Position numbers and translations under genes: made by a program
In this document: positions 16,686-27,397 of the stretch, one piece after another
Numbering within the stretch: the first letter of the stretch is position 1
How the letters are laid out: every line of letters begins with the position of its first letter
Source: Cacajao melanocephalus
Lineage: Eukaryota > Chordata > Mammalia > Primates > Pitheciidae
Reading direction: 5' to 3'
Assembly: GCA_963573385.1 (NCBI GenBank)
Contig: CAUYLG010047219.1
Coordinates: 1 to 64,000, forward strand
DNA length: 64,000 nucleotides
Notes under the pieces: model-generated
The model's input: the letters and a program-made list of their open reading frames with translations, nothing else
Database searches by the model: none
Told to the model about the DNA's origin: nothing

Positions 16686-17359
16686 CCCCCCAAAAAAGCA
16701 GCCACCGTGGTGGGATGAAAGCGGGTGCCCAGATGTGGGGTTAGTGGTGGAGGAGAGAATGGGCTAGTACTGGATCTGTTTCCAAGGTAGAGCTGGTGGG
16801 ACTTGCTGATGGGATTCGATAAGGTGGGGAAGGAGGTGGTAGCTACAGGTTTTGAGGGATGAGGAGGGGAAGTCAGGAGTGAAGTGTCTGGTTCCACATA
16901 TCACCTCCAGGGTGCCTATTAGATGCCTGGTGGAGAAGTGGGGAGGCTCTGCACAGATGGTTTTAACATCTGTGTGGGATGAGGAGAGATGGGGAGAGGA
17001 TGCTGAGAGAGAAAAGAGGAGATACCCCAGGCACGGCCACGCTGAGGACTCAGGAGAAGGGACAGCCAAGCTGGGGCTGAGGACTGAAACTCACTAGACT
17101 TGGCAACAATGTCTGGTGATTTTGTGATGAACAATTTTCCAGCACGGTGGAATGAAGACCTGGTTGAGGGGCCTCAAGGGAGACAGGAAGCAAGTTCCAA
17201 TGGTTGTTAGGGTGAATTTTGCTGCAGTGCTGGGGGAGGGAGGGTTTTGTTATGATCTTCCCTCTCCGAAACCAAACCAGAGCAGGAAGCGCATCCAGGG
17301 CTCACACAGAGGGACTCCCAGCGAAGCTTCTTTCTGCAATGGGAAGCCCACAAGTTTAG
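16686..17359. other. Intergenic, nothing recognised
   Basis: G-rich unique sequence; no supported gene. Confidence 0.4.
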
Positions 17360-17515
17360 AAACCAGAAATCGCAACCTAACCCTGCCCTATCGTCAATTT
17401 TGTAGGTGACTTTGGGTAGGTCACTTAACTTCTTGGTATTTCTGTTTCCCTCACCTATAAAATGAGCAGCACAGTCCTGCCTTTTCTGTATGGTAGCTGC
17501 ACAAATGATTAGGTA
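17360..17515 (-). repeat. MIR element, reverse
   Basis: gtgactttgggtaggtcact and ctcacctataaaatgagcag match MIR. Confidence 0.6.
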
Positions 17516-17529
17516 ACATCACTGACGGG

Positions 17530-18100
17530 CATTCATGTCCCCAGTCCACTTTCTAGCTCTGTGTGTTTGACTGTAAGTACCTCATAGAAGTGGAGCCATG
17601 CAGTATTGGTTCTTTTTGTGGCTGGCCTATTTCACTGAGCGTAGTGTCCTCAAGGTTCACCCATGTTATAGCATGTGTTAGAATTTCCTTCCTTTTTAAG
17701 GCTGAATAATAGTCCATCATATGCATATATCACATTTTATTTATCTGCTGAAGGACACCTGGGTTGCTTCCACCTCTTGACTAACGTGAATAGCGTTGCT
17801 GGGAAGAGTTGTACAAATCTCTGAGACCCTGCTTTCAATTCTTTGGGGTATATACCCAGAATGGAATTGCTGATCAGATTGTAATTATATATACACATAC
17901 ACACATATGTATTTGTCTGTGTGTGTGCTTATATATTTATTTATTTATTTACTTCCATACTGTTTTCCACAGCGGCTGGAGCATTTTACAATCCCATCAA
18001 CAGTGCACAAGGCTTCCAATTCCTCCACATTCTTGACAGCACTTGTAACTTTCTGGTGTGTTTGTTTTTTTTTGTTGTTTTGATCATAGCCATCCTAATG
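17530..18100 (-). mobile_element. L1 relic
   Basis: Antisense L1 wording such as ttctttttgtggctggccta, ggctgaataatagtccatca and gggtatatacccagaatgga, with a TATATA/CACACA microsatellite near 17886-17935. Confidence 0.7.
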
Positions 18101-18113
18101 GCTTAGCCCATGC

Positions 18114-18162
18114 TAAGTGATCAGGACGGTCACTGTTATTATCAAGTGAGGTAACAAATCAG
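18114..18162 (+). repeat. Direct repeat copy 1
   Basis: taagtgatcaggacggtcac is followed by a region ending taacaaatcag. It recurs at 18744-18792 with a few changes. Confidence 0.8.
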
Positions 18163-18743
18163 AATGTATTTTGAAAACAAATTATATCTGTCAGGATCCA
18201 ACCAAGAAAACAGAAAGCATTAAAAGGAATTTAGTGGGGGAGATTAGTTATACAGGGGATGGAAAGGCTAAGATGCCAAACCACAGGAAGCCATTAACAT
18301 TACATCCACCTAGGGCAGAGGACAAAGGACACAGGGCCACCCAGAGGAAGCCCAGGTGGTGAGGGGAGCTGTGAAGGCAGCTGGAGGGAGAAGCCCAGGG
18401 AAGCCTGGAGGAATTTAACCTGTGAAAGGAATCTCCGGCAGACACCCGCCAGGAGGCTCTGAGAAAGAGCAAGGCACATAGGTGTGGCCTGAGAATAGAT
18501 CAGGATTGACCTGCGCGGGGCGGGGGCAGCTTGTCTGAGTGACCTGACGATGGGTCAGGAAACCTGGGCGTGGCGCTGTCCAGAGTACGAGAGTGACACC
18601 GAACACAGGACAGCAGTACCGAGTCTTGGACACGGGGCGCAAAGGAGTCAAGGATGTTGCCAGGTCTGTGGCCGAAACTGAGAACCGAATAAAGAAGCAG
18701 GCTGAGCATGGTGGGGGTCAATCCTTCTTTTATCAACCCCATG
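18163..18743. other. Spacer between two direct repeats, possible old LTR-like repeat
   Basis: Starts tctgtcaggatccaaccaag, wording I associate with an old repeat, and holds an AATAAA near 18689. No coding signal. Confidence 0.4.
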
Positions 18744-18792
18744 GTAAGTGATCAGGATGGTCACTATTACTGTAAGTGAAGCAACAAATCAG
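18744..18792 (+). repeat. Direct repeat copy 2
   Basis: taagtgatcaggatggtcac is followed by a region ending caacaaatcag, about 85% identical to copy 1, 630 bases away. Confidence 0.8.
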
Positions 18793-19129
18793 GACGCGAC
18801 GTTCCCCCCAAAAAAACCCACCTGAGTCACACAGGTGTGAACTTTTTAAAAAATTAAATGTTTGAGATCACTGTAAGTTTGTGTTCAGTTGTAAAAAACA
18901 AGAGATCCTGTGTACTCTTTACCCGTTCCTCCATGTTGCAAAACTAGCACATCACCGCCACGGTAGACGCGGTCGGGCCGCAGGGCATTTCCATCGGCAG
19001 AAGGGACCCTTTTGTGCCCCCTTAGGGCCACACCCACCCTGGCCTTCCAACTAACTTAATGCTGGCAGCACTTAGCCAGACCGTAAGGACGCCTACTCGG
19101 AACAAAAAAGAGGGTCAGGCAATGGGAGG

Positions 19130-19324
19130 GCGACTGAAGGCGGACTGGCAGCACCTACGCCCGCGGTACGCCGACGAGGCACCCACTTCCGCGAGCGCTC
19201 CAGGCCCTGCCCCTTTCGCGGCGGCCGACCAATTGCCGCCCGAAGGCCGAGCCGCTTCCGTCCGCGGCAGGGGAAGGCCGGAAATGAGCGGCAACTTTTT
19301 CCTCCAGCCACCGCCTTGTCCAAG
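19130..19324 (+). promoter_or_regulatory. SFT2D3 CpG-island promoter
   Basis: This is a GC- and CpG-dense segment without a TATA box just before the SFT2D3 start. Visible motifs are a CCAAT core (gaccaattgc, near 19226), an ETS-like ccggaaat near 19278, and a YY1-like caagatggcgg that overlaps the start codon at 19321. The island continues through the coding sequence to about 20110. Confidence 0.7.
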
Positions 19325-19972
19325 ATGGCGGACCTCCACCGCCAGCTGCAGGAGTACCTGGCGCAGGGGAAAGCGGGCGGGCAGGCGGCCGCAGAGCCGC
19401 TGCTCGCCGCGGGGAAGGCGGATGAGCCCGGAGACGGGCTGGCGGGGGCGTGGCTGGGCCGCGCGGGCCTGCGCTGGACGTGGTCGCGGAGCTCGGCGGA
19501 GTCGGCGGCTGCGGGCCCGGCGTGCCTGCCGAGCGTGACGCGTGGGCAGCGGCTGGCGGCCGGCGGCGGGTGCCTGCTGCTGGCGGCACTCTGCTTCGGC
19601 CTGGCCGCGCTCTACGCGCCGGTGCTGCTGCTGCGCGCGCGTAAGTTCGCGCTGCTCTGGTCGCTGGGCTCGGCGCTGGCGCTGGCGGGAGGTGCGCTGC
19701 TGCGGGGCGGCGCGGCGTGCGGGCGCCTGCTCCGCTGCGAAGAGGCGCCGTCGCGGCCCGCGCTGCTCTATGGGGCCGCGCTGGGAGCCACGCTGTTTGC
19801 CGCGCTGAGCTTGCGGAGCACGGTGCTCACGGTGCTGGGCGCGGGCGCGCAGGTGGCCGCGCTGCTGGCCGCGCTGGTCGGGCTGCTTCCCTGGGGCGGC
19901 GGCACGGCGTTGCGCCTCGCGCTGGGTCGCCTGGGCCGCGGCGCCGGCCTCTCCAAGGCTCTGCCCGTGTGA
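19325..19972 (+). CDS. SFT2D3: SFT2 domain-containing protein 3, intronless
   Basis: SFT2-family proteins are small four-helix membrane proteins. The yeast relative Sft2 acts with syntaxins in endosome-to-Golgi retrograde vesicle fusion; the role of this paralogue is inferred from that. The 215-residue frame starts MADLHRQLQEYLAQGKAGGQ. The ATG at 19325 is chosen because it has an A at -3 and a G at +4; the open frame extends three codons further up without another ATG. Hydrophobic segments lie at about residues 78-103, 108-127, 145-163 and 166-188, after a hydrophilic N-terminus. The gene is a single exon, suggesting an old retrocopy origin. Base composition is extremely GC-rich (CpG island). 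It converges on WDR33. Several residues differ from the human protein as I remember it. Confidence 0.95.
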   Translation: MADLHRQLQEYLAQGKAGGQAAAEPLLAAGKADEPGDGLAGAWLGRAGLRWTWSRSSAESAAAGPACLPSVTRGQRLAAGGGCLLLAALCFGLAALYAPVLLLRARKFALLWSLGSALALAGGALLRGGAACGRLLRCEEAPSRPALLYGAALGATLFAALSLRSTVLTVLGAGAQVAALLAALVGLLPWGGGTALRLALGRLGRGAGLSKALPV

Positions 19973-20260
19973 GGACCTCGCACCCGCGCCACCTGGGAAG
20001 GACGCGGAGCCAGCGCCGGCGGAGCCGAGGACTGCACGCAGGTGCCGGGACGCTGCGGCGAAGGCCCTTCCGCGACCGCCTGCGAGTCTAAGCTGGGAGC
20101 GGCTGCTTGCACCGGAGGCGACAGCAGCGTCGAGAGCTCTTGAATGTCAGCGCCTTGTGCTGGACTCGGAACGTGCTCTGGAGACTTTGTCATTGAACTG
20201 GTGACAGGATGTGAGACGATTAAGTTGCTCTCGAAGCAACTGTGGTATTAGGTTCGGCTG

Positions 20261-20266
20261 AGTAAA
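20261..20266 (+). terminator. Variant poly(A) signal AGTAAA, SFT2D3 proximal
   Basis: AGTAAA lies 290 bases after the SFT2D3 stop, followed by a T/GT-rich stretch (gttcttgttcttttctc). It would give a short transcript. Canonical AATAAA hexamers on the plus strand follow at 22043, 22388, 22894 and 22998. Confidence 0.35.
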
Positions 20267-20981
20267 GAAAAATGGCTTTTTTTCGAATTAGCTGTTCTTG
20301 TTCTTTTCTCAGGCTGTTTTGTCATTTAAAAATCCAGTGGTAGATGTAGGTTGGTGACGGTACTTTTTTGTTTTGACTATACCAAGACTTGGAAATTATT
20401 CTCTCATGCTTCAGTGTTAGCGAATCCAGAAGGGTATCAGATTAAACACCGAATTCAGCCACTGGACTTCTAAAAGCACTTATTTAAGATGGTTTATCTT
20501 GGGTTTTTTTTTCTTCAATTAACGAAATCGGAAATAAGTGCCTTATAACATGAAGGGAAAATTAGTTCTGTGTTTCACGACGAAAGCGATGGACCAAAAG
20601 AAATTTCCTGCACCAAGAAGCATGGGATCCAGGAAGGGGCACGTACACGCTTAGCGGTCTCGGCAGAAATCCTGCATATAGGAAGATAATTCTACGTCCG
20701 GAATTCCTGTATCTGGTGGAAACCATGGATTTCTACAGGCTCGAATTACTCCTCACTTTATGGTCTGCTTTGTAAACTAGTTTACAATTTGCAGGCTGAT
20801 GTTAAGATGCTTTTCATATCTAATTGCTGTTTCCTTCATTTTAGGTTCAGCACTTACTTTTATCTACCTTAATTTATTGCCAGTAAGTATGAGCCTAACA
20901 CTGTTGAGTCCAGAAAACTACGTCTTGTCAGTAGCAATACACTAGGAAGTAAAATATATTTGGAATATAAACATTCTGTGC

Positions 20982-21179
20982 CAGTGGTTCTCACGCTTGA
21001 CTGCTCATCAGTTACTTGAAGAGCCACACCTCAGATCAATGCGGTCAGAACGTGGGAACTAGGTCCCAGGCATCAGAACCTTTTTTTTTTTTTCTTTTTG
21101 GTGCCGTGACTCGGATGCATCAGAACCTTTTTTAGAGCTCCACAGGTGATTCTATGTTCCCCGAGGTTGAGGACCACTA
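20982..21179. mobile_element. MER5A-type hAT MITE, interrupted
   Basis: The ends cagtggttctca and gaggaccacta are the inverted terminal repeats of MER5A. The internal agctccacaggtgattct is also diagnostic. The element is split by the tRNA-His fragment insertion at 21081-21116. Confidence 0.8.
21081..21116 (-). pseudogene. Retroposed tRNA-His 3' CCA fragment with A-tail
   Basis: On the minus strand the insert reads ATCCGAGTCACGGCACCA, then an A-rich tail. These 18 bases equal the 3' end of nuclear tRNA-His (T-arm 3' strand, acceptor strand, added CCA). Flanking copies of gcatcagaacc (21070-21080 and 21117-21127) are the target-site duplication, extended by an A/T run. The size matches the 18-nt CCA-ended class of tRNA fragments. 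It cannot be a functional tRNA gene. Confidence 0.85.
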
Positions 21180-21652
21180 CTTTTTCTGTGCACTGGCTTG
21201 CACAATTTGAAAATAATGCTTTACTGAGCTGGATCCCAGTGTTGCCTTCACAGAGTGTCTGTCGTGCAGCGGTACAGCGCTGCTGCTCCCTCCAACCCCA
21301 AAATGTGTGTTCCTAAGTCAGGTCCCTAAGCCCTGTCCCAAGAAGTGACACAAGTGGCCAGCATCCACACTGTAGGTTTGCAGGCTACCCACCCTGAGTT
21401 GTGGTAAAGAACACTGCCTTTTCCCTGTCAGTAAACAAGGTTACCTACCTCAAGAGGCTGCTCTGAGAGAGCAAATGCAGTATTTTCAGAATGATTTATT
21501 TTTTCAGTTGTAAAGACTTATGCCATTGGCTGCTCTTTCCAGTCCCCTAAATTTCTGTTCTAGTTTTAAATTTCTCTAGATTTTGGAACCGTTGGGGGTT
21601 TTATAATTTTTACAATGTTTATTTTGTAAGCACTTAAAAATTTGACATTTCT

Positions 21653-21938
21653 CAGCTGTTGGCTCACACCTGTAATCCCAGCATTTTGGGAGACCAAGGC
21701 AGAAGGTCACTTGAGGCCAAGAATTCAAGACCAGCCTGGGCAACATAGTTAAACCCCATCTCCACAAAAAAAAAAAATTTGTCCAGGTGTGGTGGTGCAC
21801 AACTGTGATCCCAGCTACTCAGGGCGGGGCTGAAGTAGGAAGATCGCTTGAGCCCAGAAGGTCGGGGCTGCAATGAGCTGCAGGCGCACCACTGCACCCC
21901 AGCCTGGGCAACAGAATGAGACTCTGTCTCAAAAATTT
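21653..21938 (+). mobile_element. Alu, older
   Basis: ctgttggctcacacctgtaa to gagactctgtctcaaaaa, in the SFT2D3/WDR33 3' overlap. Confidence 0.92.
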
Positions 21939-22591
21939 TTTCTTAATTCAAACATTGAAAATCTAGTTTTTATAAGCTCCAAATCACAACATCTAGTATA
22001 TATTCTGACAGTGATGTTTTTAAAGGCTATATATATATATTTAATAAAAATAATATAGAGGTTTCTGTTTTCTTCTCAAAATGTGATGTCAAGTCCAGTA
22101 GAGCTAAATGGTAAAATGAAAAAATTTTTTAAATGTGATCTGGTTATCTGCTTACTGAGATACATGCTATGTTTTTAAAGTTAAAGCCCAAAATAATGAA
22201 ATTCTTTACACTAGAATCTCAGAAAAAAAAGTCTAACCTTGATATGGGTTTGTTCTCTGGATCCAGTTTTAGTTTCATGAAATTTGATTGCAGTTTCTCT
22301 CTAAGGTATACCAGTTAGAGGTGAGTGAAGAAATCCATAACCTAAAGCAATCTTGAGACTCCTAATGTTTATGGTGGGGTGCTGATAAATAAATAAGCTG
22401 TAATTTCAAAGTAAAAAAATAATAATACTCAGAGTCTCTAGATTGTGACGCTGAAAAGCAGTGTGTATGGCTGACATTTTCTCCACAGAAATCAATTAGC
22501 TTTTGCTATTTTTCACATTCACAGAGAACCGGTTAGATTTTTATATACTGTTAGTATGCCTTTTCTAAGCAACCACTGAAACTTCAGCACC

Positions 22592-22866
22592 AGCGGTCAG
22601 TTGCTGTGGCTCACACCTGCAATCCCAGCACTTTGGGAGGCCACAGTGGGTGGATTGCTTGAGCCCAGGAGTTTGAGACTAGCATGGGCAACATGGTGAA
22701 ACCCCACCTCTACCAAAAATACAAAAAAATTAGCTGGGCATGGTTGGTGTGCGCCTGTGGTCCCAGCTACAGGGAAGTTGAGGCAGGGTTGAGGCCACAG
22801 TGAGGCATGATTGCACCACTGCACTCCAGGTTGGGTGATGGAGCGAGTCTGTCTCAAGAAAAAAAG
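22592..22866 (+). mobile_element. Alu, older
   Basis: agttgctgtggctcacacct to gtctgtctcaagaaaaaaag. Confidence 0.92.
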
Positions 22867-23059
22867 AAACTTCATGCACTACTAAATCTGCCAAATAAAT
22901 CTGACTCTGATGCCAAAGTGAAGCTGTCAATGTAATGAAATGTTAAGGTGGCCATAGGACAGTCCTTTTAATAATAAAAGCTTCCATGTAAAACCAAAAT
23001 AAAGGTCAGTATAGAAAGTATCATGGGGTGTGTATAATAAACTGAATTTTTGGCTTCCA

Positions 23060-24062
23060 ATCCAAACTGGACCAAATGGTATGTTTATTTCAAACAAAGA
23101 ATTTGCCATGGACAAGATCTTTCTGGCTTACTATGGGTTAGAAGTATGCCCTGCCATATTTCCACATAGCTAGTATGGAAGAGGAAGATTAAGTGTTGCA
23201 AAATTGTTTTAGGAGCTATTTTGGTCCATTCCTTATCAACTCCATGTGTGATTTAAAGTTATCTAAAGGGCATGTGACTGGATTTCTGACTAACATCAAG
23301 ATCCTCTCATCATAACAAGCCGATTCAAATCTAAACAGTGATTCCTATCCAAGGGGGAGCTCCCTCACTGAACAGCCAGATGATTGCATTTTCTCTTCAG
23401 AGTATAATTTTCCATCTGTCAGGGCAAGTCTGAGTAAAAATTTCAACCTACTACAAACTACATTCGAGTAGTTTTCAAGTATTTCTCACTCGATCACCAA
23501 AATGAGGTAACAGAATTTGTTGAAAACCACAAAGTTCACAGTTGGGATTAATTTAAATGACCTAGTGGTTAATATGCTCAATTGTGCACTCCTCGGCAGA
23601 TGGGATGTGATGGAAACCAAAGATTTCCTTAAGGCAAGCACTCCACAACTAGTTTTCTGTTAATTCTTGCGTAAATCACATTCTGTATTCATACAAAAAC
23701 TTTATGTTTTTCTCTGACAAACTGTACACATAGAAACAAATTTCCAAATGGACAGGAACTTAAATTTGTGGAGGTGCCCCATGTCTTGTGACACTTAAAA
23801 AAAAAAAAATCCCAGCTTTTTTCTTCACAAAACAACATGGGAGTTGGGGCAATGAGGGTGGACAGGACAGGACAAGGCCAGCCATGCTGGTGGCCGGCAG
23901 CAGTCTCTTCATCTTGAAGACCTCATTGAGGGTTCCTGGGATTCAGGTGCCCAGAAAAGAGTTCAGGGCTACAATGGTGCAGGCTTCCTTTAGTTTCTCT
24001 TGGTAAGTCCACAAGTTCTTAAATACCATCCAGAGAGGCCTCAGGTTACTCAGTTCCAACTT
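23060..24062 (-). other. WDR33: WDR33 3' UTR, proximal part
   Basis: This is sequence just after the WDR33 stop with no Alu. The first minus-strand AATAAA on the way left is at 23084-23089, giving a UTR of about 1 kb if used. From memory the human mRNA is far longer than its coding part, so use of distal signals (for example 21495-21500, 20873-20878) or others further left is likely. That would run antisense through SFT2D3. The real end cannot be fixed from sequence alone. Confidence 0.6.
23084..23089 (-). terminator. Poly(A) signal candidate, WDR33 proximal
   Basis: TTTATT on the plus strand is AATAAA on the minus strand, about 975 bases after the WDR33 stop. WDR33 itself helps recognise this hexamer, so self-regulation is conceivable (inference only). 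Confidence 0.4.
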
Positions 24063-24292
24063 CTACCGACCCCTTCCACCACCCCGTGAAGCTCCTCGCC
24101 TCGGTGGGCCAGAGTTCATGTTACTCCCTCTACCCCAGTTACTGCCACTCCGGCTGCCTCGAGAAGGGGTGCCACTGCCTGGAGGGCCCCCGAAAGGTTC
24201 ATCTCTGTGGTATCCATCATGGTGCTCTCCGTCTAAGGAGCTGGAACGCCCGGATTTGGGCACTCTCTGGGCAGGTCCTGGGCCCCCTCGGC
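24063..24292 (-). CDS. WDR33: WDR33 last coding exon and stop (window exon 15, residues ~1261-1336)
   Basis: It completes a split Gly codon, then encodes RGGPGPAQRVPKSGRSSS, a YHRDEPFGGPPGSG segment and the C-terminal RRGASRGGGRGR, ending in TAG at 24063-24065. The acceptor is ctttgtttcag. The end is strongly RGG-like. Everything to the left is 3' UTR. Confidence 0.95.
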
Positions 24293-26394
24293 CTGAAACA
24301 AAGAAAATTTCAGATGAGACTTTTTGTATTTTGCCAGTAAATCCCAGTACAAACTTCTACTCTCTGATGACAGTGGACCGCTTCTGGTGGGCGTCAGGGA
24401 GACTGGCAGTGGTATTCAGAGCACTGAGAGGTGTGCCTCTACCCTTTCCTGACCCGGCCTCTCCGTTCCTGGCTCATGGCCATGGGCTGAACATCAGCTA
24501 GATCCATGTCCCCAGGGCTGTGTGACAGACGACGGGAAGCCAGGAGATGAGCGTGGAGCACTTCAGGGAGACCCGACCACGCTCCTGGGCCACGTCCCAG
24601 GTCATCGTTAGCGTCTGCCGCTCCTAGCCACCAGAGTATGCTGAGGGAAGGTTTGAATACGCTGACTTAACTTTGGAGGGACGTGCTGTTGATGTTAATA
24701 AAACGTGCTCCAACTAGGGTAAGTATTCTCTGTGACTGTCCCATGACATGCGGCACTTTTGGCTTCCTTTTCGTAATTAGTAAAATATTTCTTGAAAAAA
24801 CAAAAGCACAAAAAAACCCACAAAACATTGGCTTTCAGGGTATATCACCCAGGGAGAGCTTGACTTGCTTCAGACTTGTACACACAAATGTTGAGGTACT
24901 ATTAAAATTCTTTCATTCTGTTGGAGCTTGAGAATATTTTTTTAAAAACAAAAGAAAAAAAATTCTACCTTGTAAGATTGTTTTCCTCAAGAAATTATAG
25001 GATTTGGTCACATCTCCCATAATGCACTCTCAGACTATTGCCAACTGTCCTCTCTCTTACATTTTGTAATAGAATATGAATCTAGCTGAGATGAAGTTAG
25101 GAGAGACAGCCAAAGGAACAATCTTGGCTTCTTTTCTTGCAAAGTGCAGCTTCAACCCACCTGGGCAGAGTGTCAGCTACTACGTCATTCCCATGCTAAC
25201 TGCATGTCCTTGGCCAGAGGGACCTAACTATGGTGTGCCGAGTGCCCAAGAAAGTCAGCCAAGGTCATGGCACATGGGCTAGTAGTACAATGTGTTTATG
25301 CAGGGAGACCTATTGATGATACATGAGGTAATTTCTGAGGGTTTTGTTGAGAAAAGCAACTATCTAGACCAAATGGCAGGCCAGGCATGGTAGTTCATGC
25401 CTGTAATGCTAGCACTTTGAGAGGCCAAGGCGGGTGGATCGCTTGAAGCCAGGAGTTTGAAGCCAGCCTGGCCAACATGGCAAAACCTCACCTCTCTAAA
25501 GACACAAAAATTCACCAGGTGTGGGGGCACACACCTGTAGTCCCAGCTACTCTGAAGGCTGAAGCACATGAATTACTTGAAACCAGGAGTCGGAGGTTGC
25601 TTGCAGTGAGCCAAGATCGCACCACTGCACTCTGGCCTGGGCGACAGAGTAAGATTATGTCTCCAAAAACAACCAAAAAGATCAAATGGCAGAACTCTGT
25701 GCTGGAAGGACCATCCATACAGACAGGCCAACTCCAGGAGCAGAGCACAAGCTGGGGCACGTGGGGAGCAGCCTTCCCAGAAGCCTCCGTACCACACCGC
25801 TATGCACCTGCCCCGCTGCCCTGCGACCAGAGTTGTAGTCAGCCTTCACGGGCAACTACTCTTCCTAAAGTTAGTGCTGCCTATAGAATAAAGCTCCAGA
25901 GTTTCCAGCTGGGGAGAAAATCTACTGTGTCCCTAGAAATACTGCCCATAGACCATGTTTCCCAAAGTCTTTGTGACCTTGGGCACAAACGGTGTTCCTC
26001 TAGACCCAGGCTGAAAAAACCAACAGAGCACCCAGGAGAGGACCACTCTTCCCCTCCCACTGAGAGCCCTTGAGGGTTCGAAGCAGCCTTCACAGAGGGC
26101 AGACTGCCAATGAGAGCAGGGCTCCCAGAGAGCAAGCCCAGCAGAGAGTACTGGGGCATCTTAGCAGAGGGCTGAAGTGAAACCTCGAGTGAACAGGGAT
26201 TCCTGGAGGCAACTGGAGTTGTGTGTGGGGCCGAGTTGCAGTCCATCAGATGACAGCTTGTGTGGCACTGGCACCACATTTGGGAGCACATGCCTCTGCA
26301 CAGTCCAGGCCGTGAGGGTACGTGCAGCAGATGCAGGCAAGGCCTCCATTGGCCCCTGCAGCTCCTGGAACCGTAACCACTGGCCTGCTCTTAC
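24293..26394 (-). other. WDR33 intron (before last exon)
   Basis: Bounded by gtaaga (26394 side) and tttcag (24293 side). It contains one plus-strand Alu (25379-25675); the remainder is unique-looking. Confidence 0.9.
25379..25675 (+). mobile_element. Alu
   Basis: ggccaggcatggtagttcat to aagattatgtctccaaaaac. Confidence 0.93.
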
Positions 26395-26610
26395 CTTTGC
26401 CTCCTCGGTCCTCAGAAGGGCCCCCTGGGGCCTCCATCTCTCTGTGCTCAGAAGTGCCTGGGCCATCATGCCAGGGGCGCTTTCGGGGAGGTAGGGATGC
26501 CATGTCCATGCCTTGGAGAGAAGAGGAGCGTTCTCTGCTGGCTGGGGAATGACCATCGTGAGGTGGATGATCAGGGCGGGGAGCATCACGAAAATGTTCA
26601 TGACCCGGCC
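26395..26610 (-). CDS. WDR33: WDR33 coding exon (window exon 14, residues ~1189-1261)
   Basis: It encodes GPGHEHFRDAPRPDHPPHDG, a serine cluster SPASRERSSSLQ, then a basic LPPRKRPWHDGPGTSEHR segment. PPRKRP looks like a short nuclear-localisation type motif. Acceptor cctttttcag, donor g|gtaaga. At 216 nt it is frame-preserving. Confidence 0.94.
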
Positions 26611-27194
26611 CTGAAAAAGGAAACAAATCTCCTTACAGGAAAGCACAGTGCGACCAAAAGCAGATGGGAATGACACCGTTGAGAGTGGGGAGCAACTCGA
26701 CAGCGGCCGTTCACTCATGCCGAATGCCCGCCACAGGCTAGTGGGTAAGCCACTTGGACATCAGGGTTCCTCCTTATGTAAGGGGGCAGGTAAGATTCAG
26801 AGAAATGGTTCTCAGGCGTTGCAGTATCAAGATGTCTTTACAGTCTCAAGTTACTGAGGACCCCTAAGAGATTTTGTTAATGAGAGTTACAACTACGGAT
26901 ATTTACCATATTAGCAATTGAAACAAAATTTTAATTCATTTAACTTTATTCTCCAAAAACAATGTAGTAGAAAGAGCAGTCCTGTTTTATACTCAGACAG
27001 ATCCCTGTAATGTCAGGTGGATTCTTCTGCTCTGCATTCCACCTGCTGAGATCAAACGCTGCAGCTGCAGGACAGGAGACAGCCCAGACCCCCGGGGGAC
27101 ATAAGCTGGAAACAGTGGACCCAGTGAGGGCCCTCAGAACTCACTTTGTGAACTGCTCATCTAGAGTTACCCAACAAGTGTTGCCTTTCCTTAC
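26611..27194 (-). other. WDR33 intron with an old repeat fragment
   Basis: GT-AG intron. ggatatttaccatattagca (26898) belongs to an old mammalian repeat; similar wording opens the window at 1-25. Confidence 0.7.
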
Positions 27195-27287
27195 CTGGCT
27201 CTCTGTTTCCATCCCAGGAATCTGGCTTCCGCCCTCCTTCAAAGCGAGGGAACTCGTCAGGAGTGGGAAGTAAACCCTTCCTTCCTC
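27195..27287 (-). CDS. WDR33: WDR33 coding exon (window exon 13, residues ~1158-1189)
   Basis: A 93-nt exon encodes GRKGLLPTPDEFPRFEGGRK, then PDSWDGNREP. It lies only 110 bases downstream of the preceding exon. Acceptor ctgttgtgcag, donor g|gtaagg. Confidence 0.93.
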
Positions 27288-27397
27288 CTGCACAACAGAG
27301 CAAACAGTGCTGCACTCAGACTGTCCCCGGTGTGTTCACACCCACCACACTCTGCACCCTCTCCTTCCAGACCAGGTGTCCTGAGTGACGTGCTCAC

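Larger units (their letters stand above)
19973..23059. other. Overlapping 3' regions of SFT2D3 and WDR33
   Basis: This non-coding stretch holds a MER5A element with a tRNA fragment inside it, two plus-strand Alus, plus-strand AATAAA hexamers (22043, 22388, 22894, 22998) and minus-strand AATAAA hexamers (20873, 21495, 21618). Hexamers on both strands fit two convergent genes whose transcripts overlap. Confidence 0.55.

Noticed and set aside
19059..19538. Alternative frames over the SFT2D3 island, both strands
   Set aside because: The GC-rich island depletes stop codons. Only the SFT2D3 frame has the family's membrane segments.
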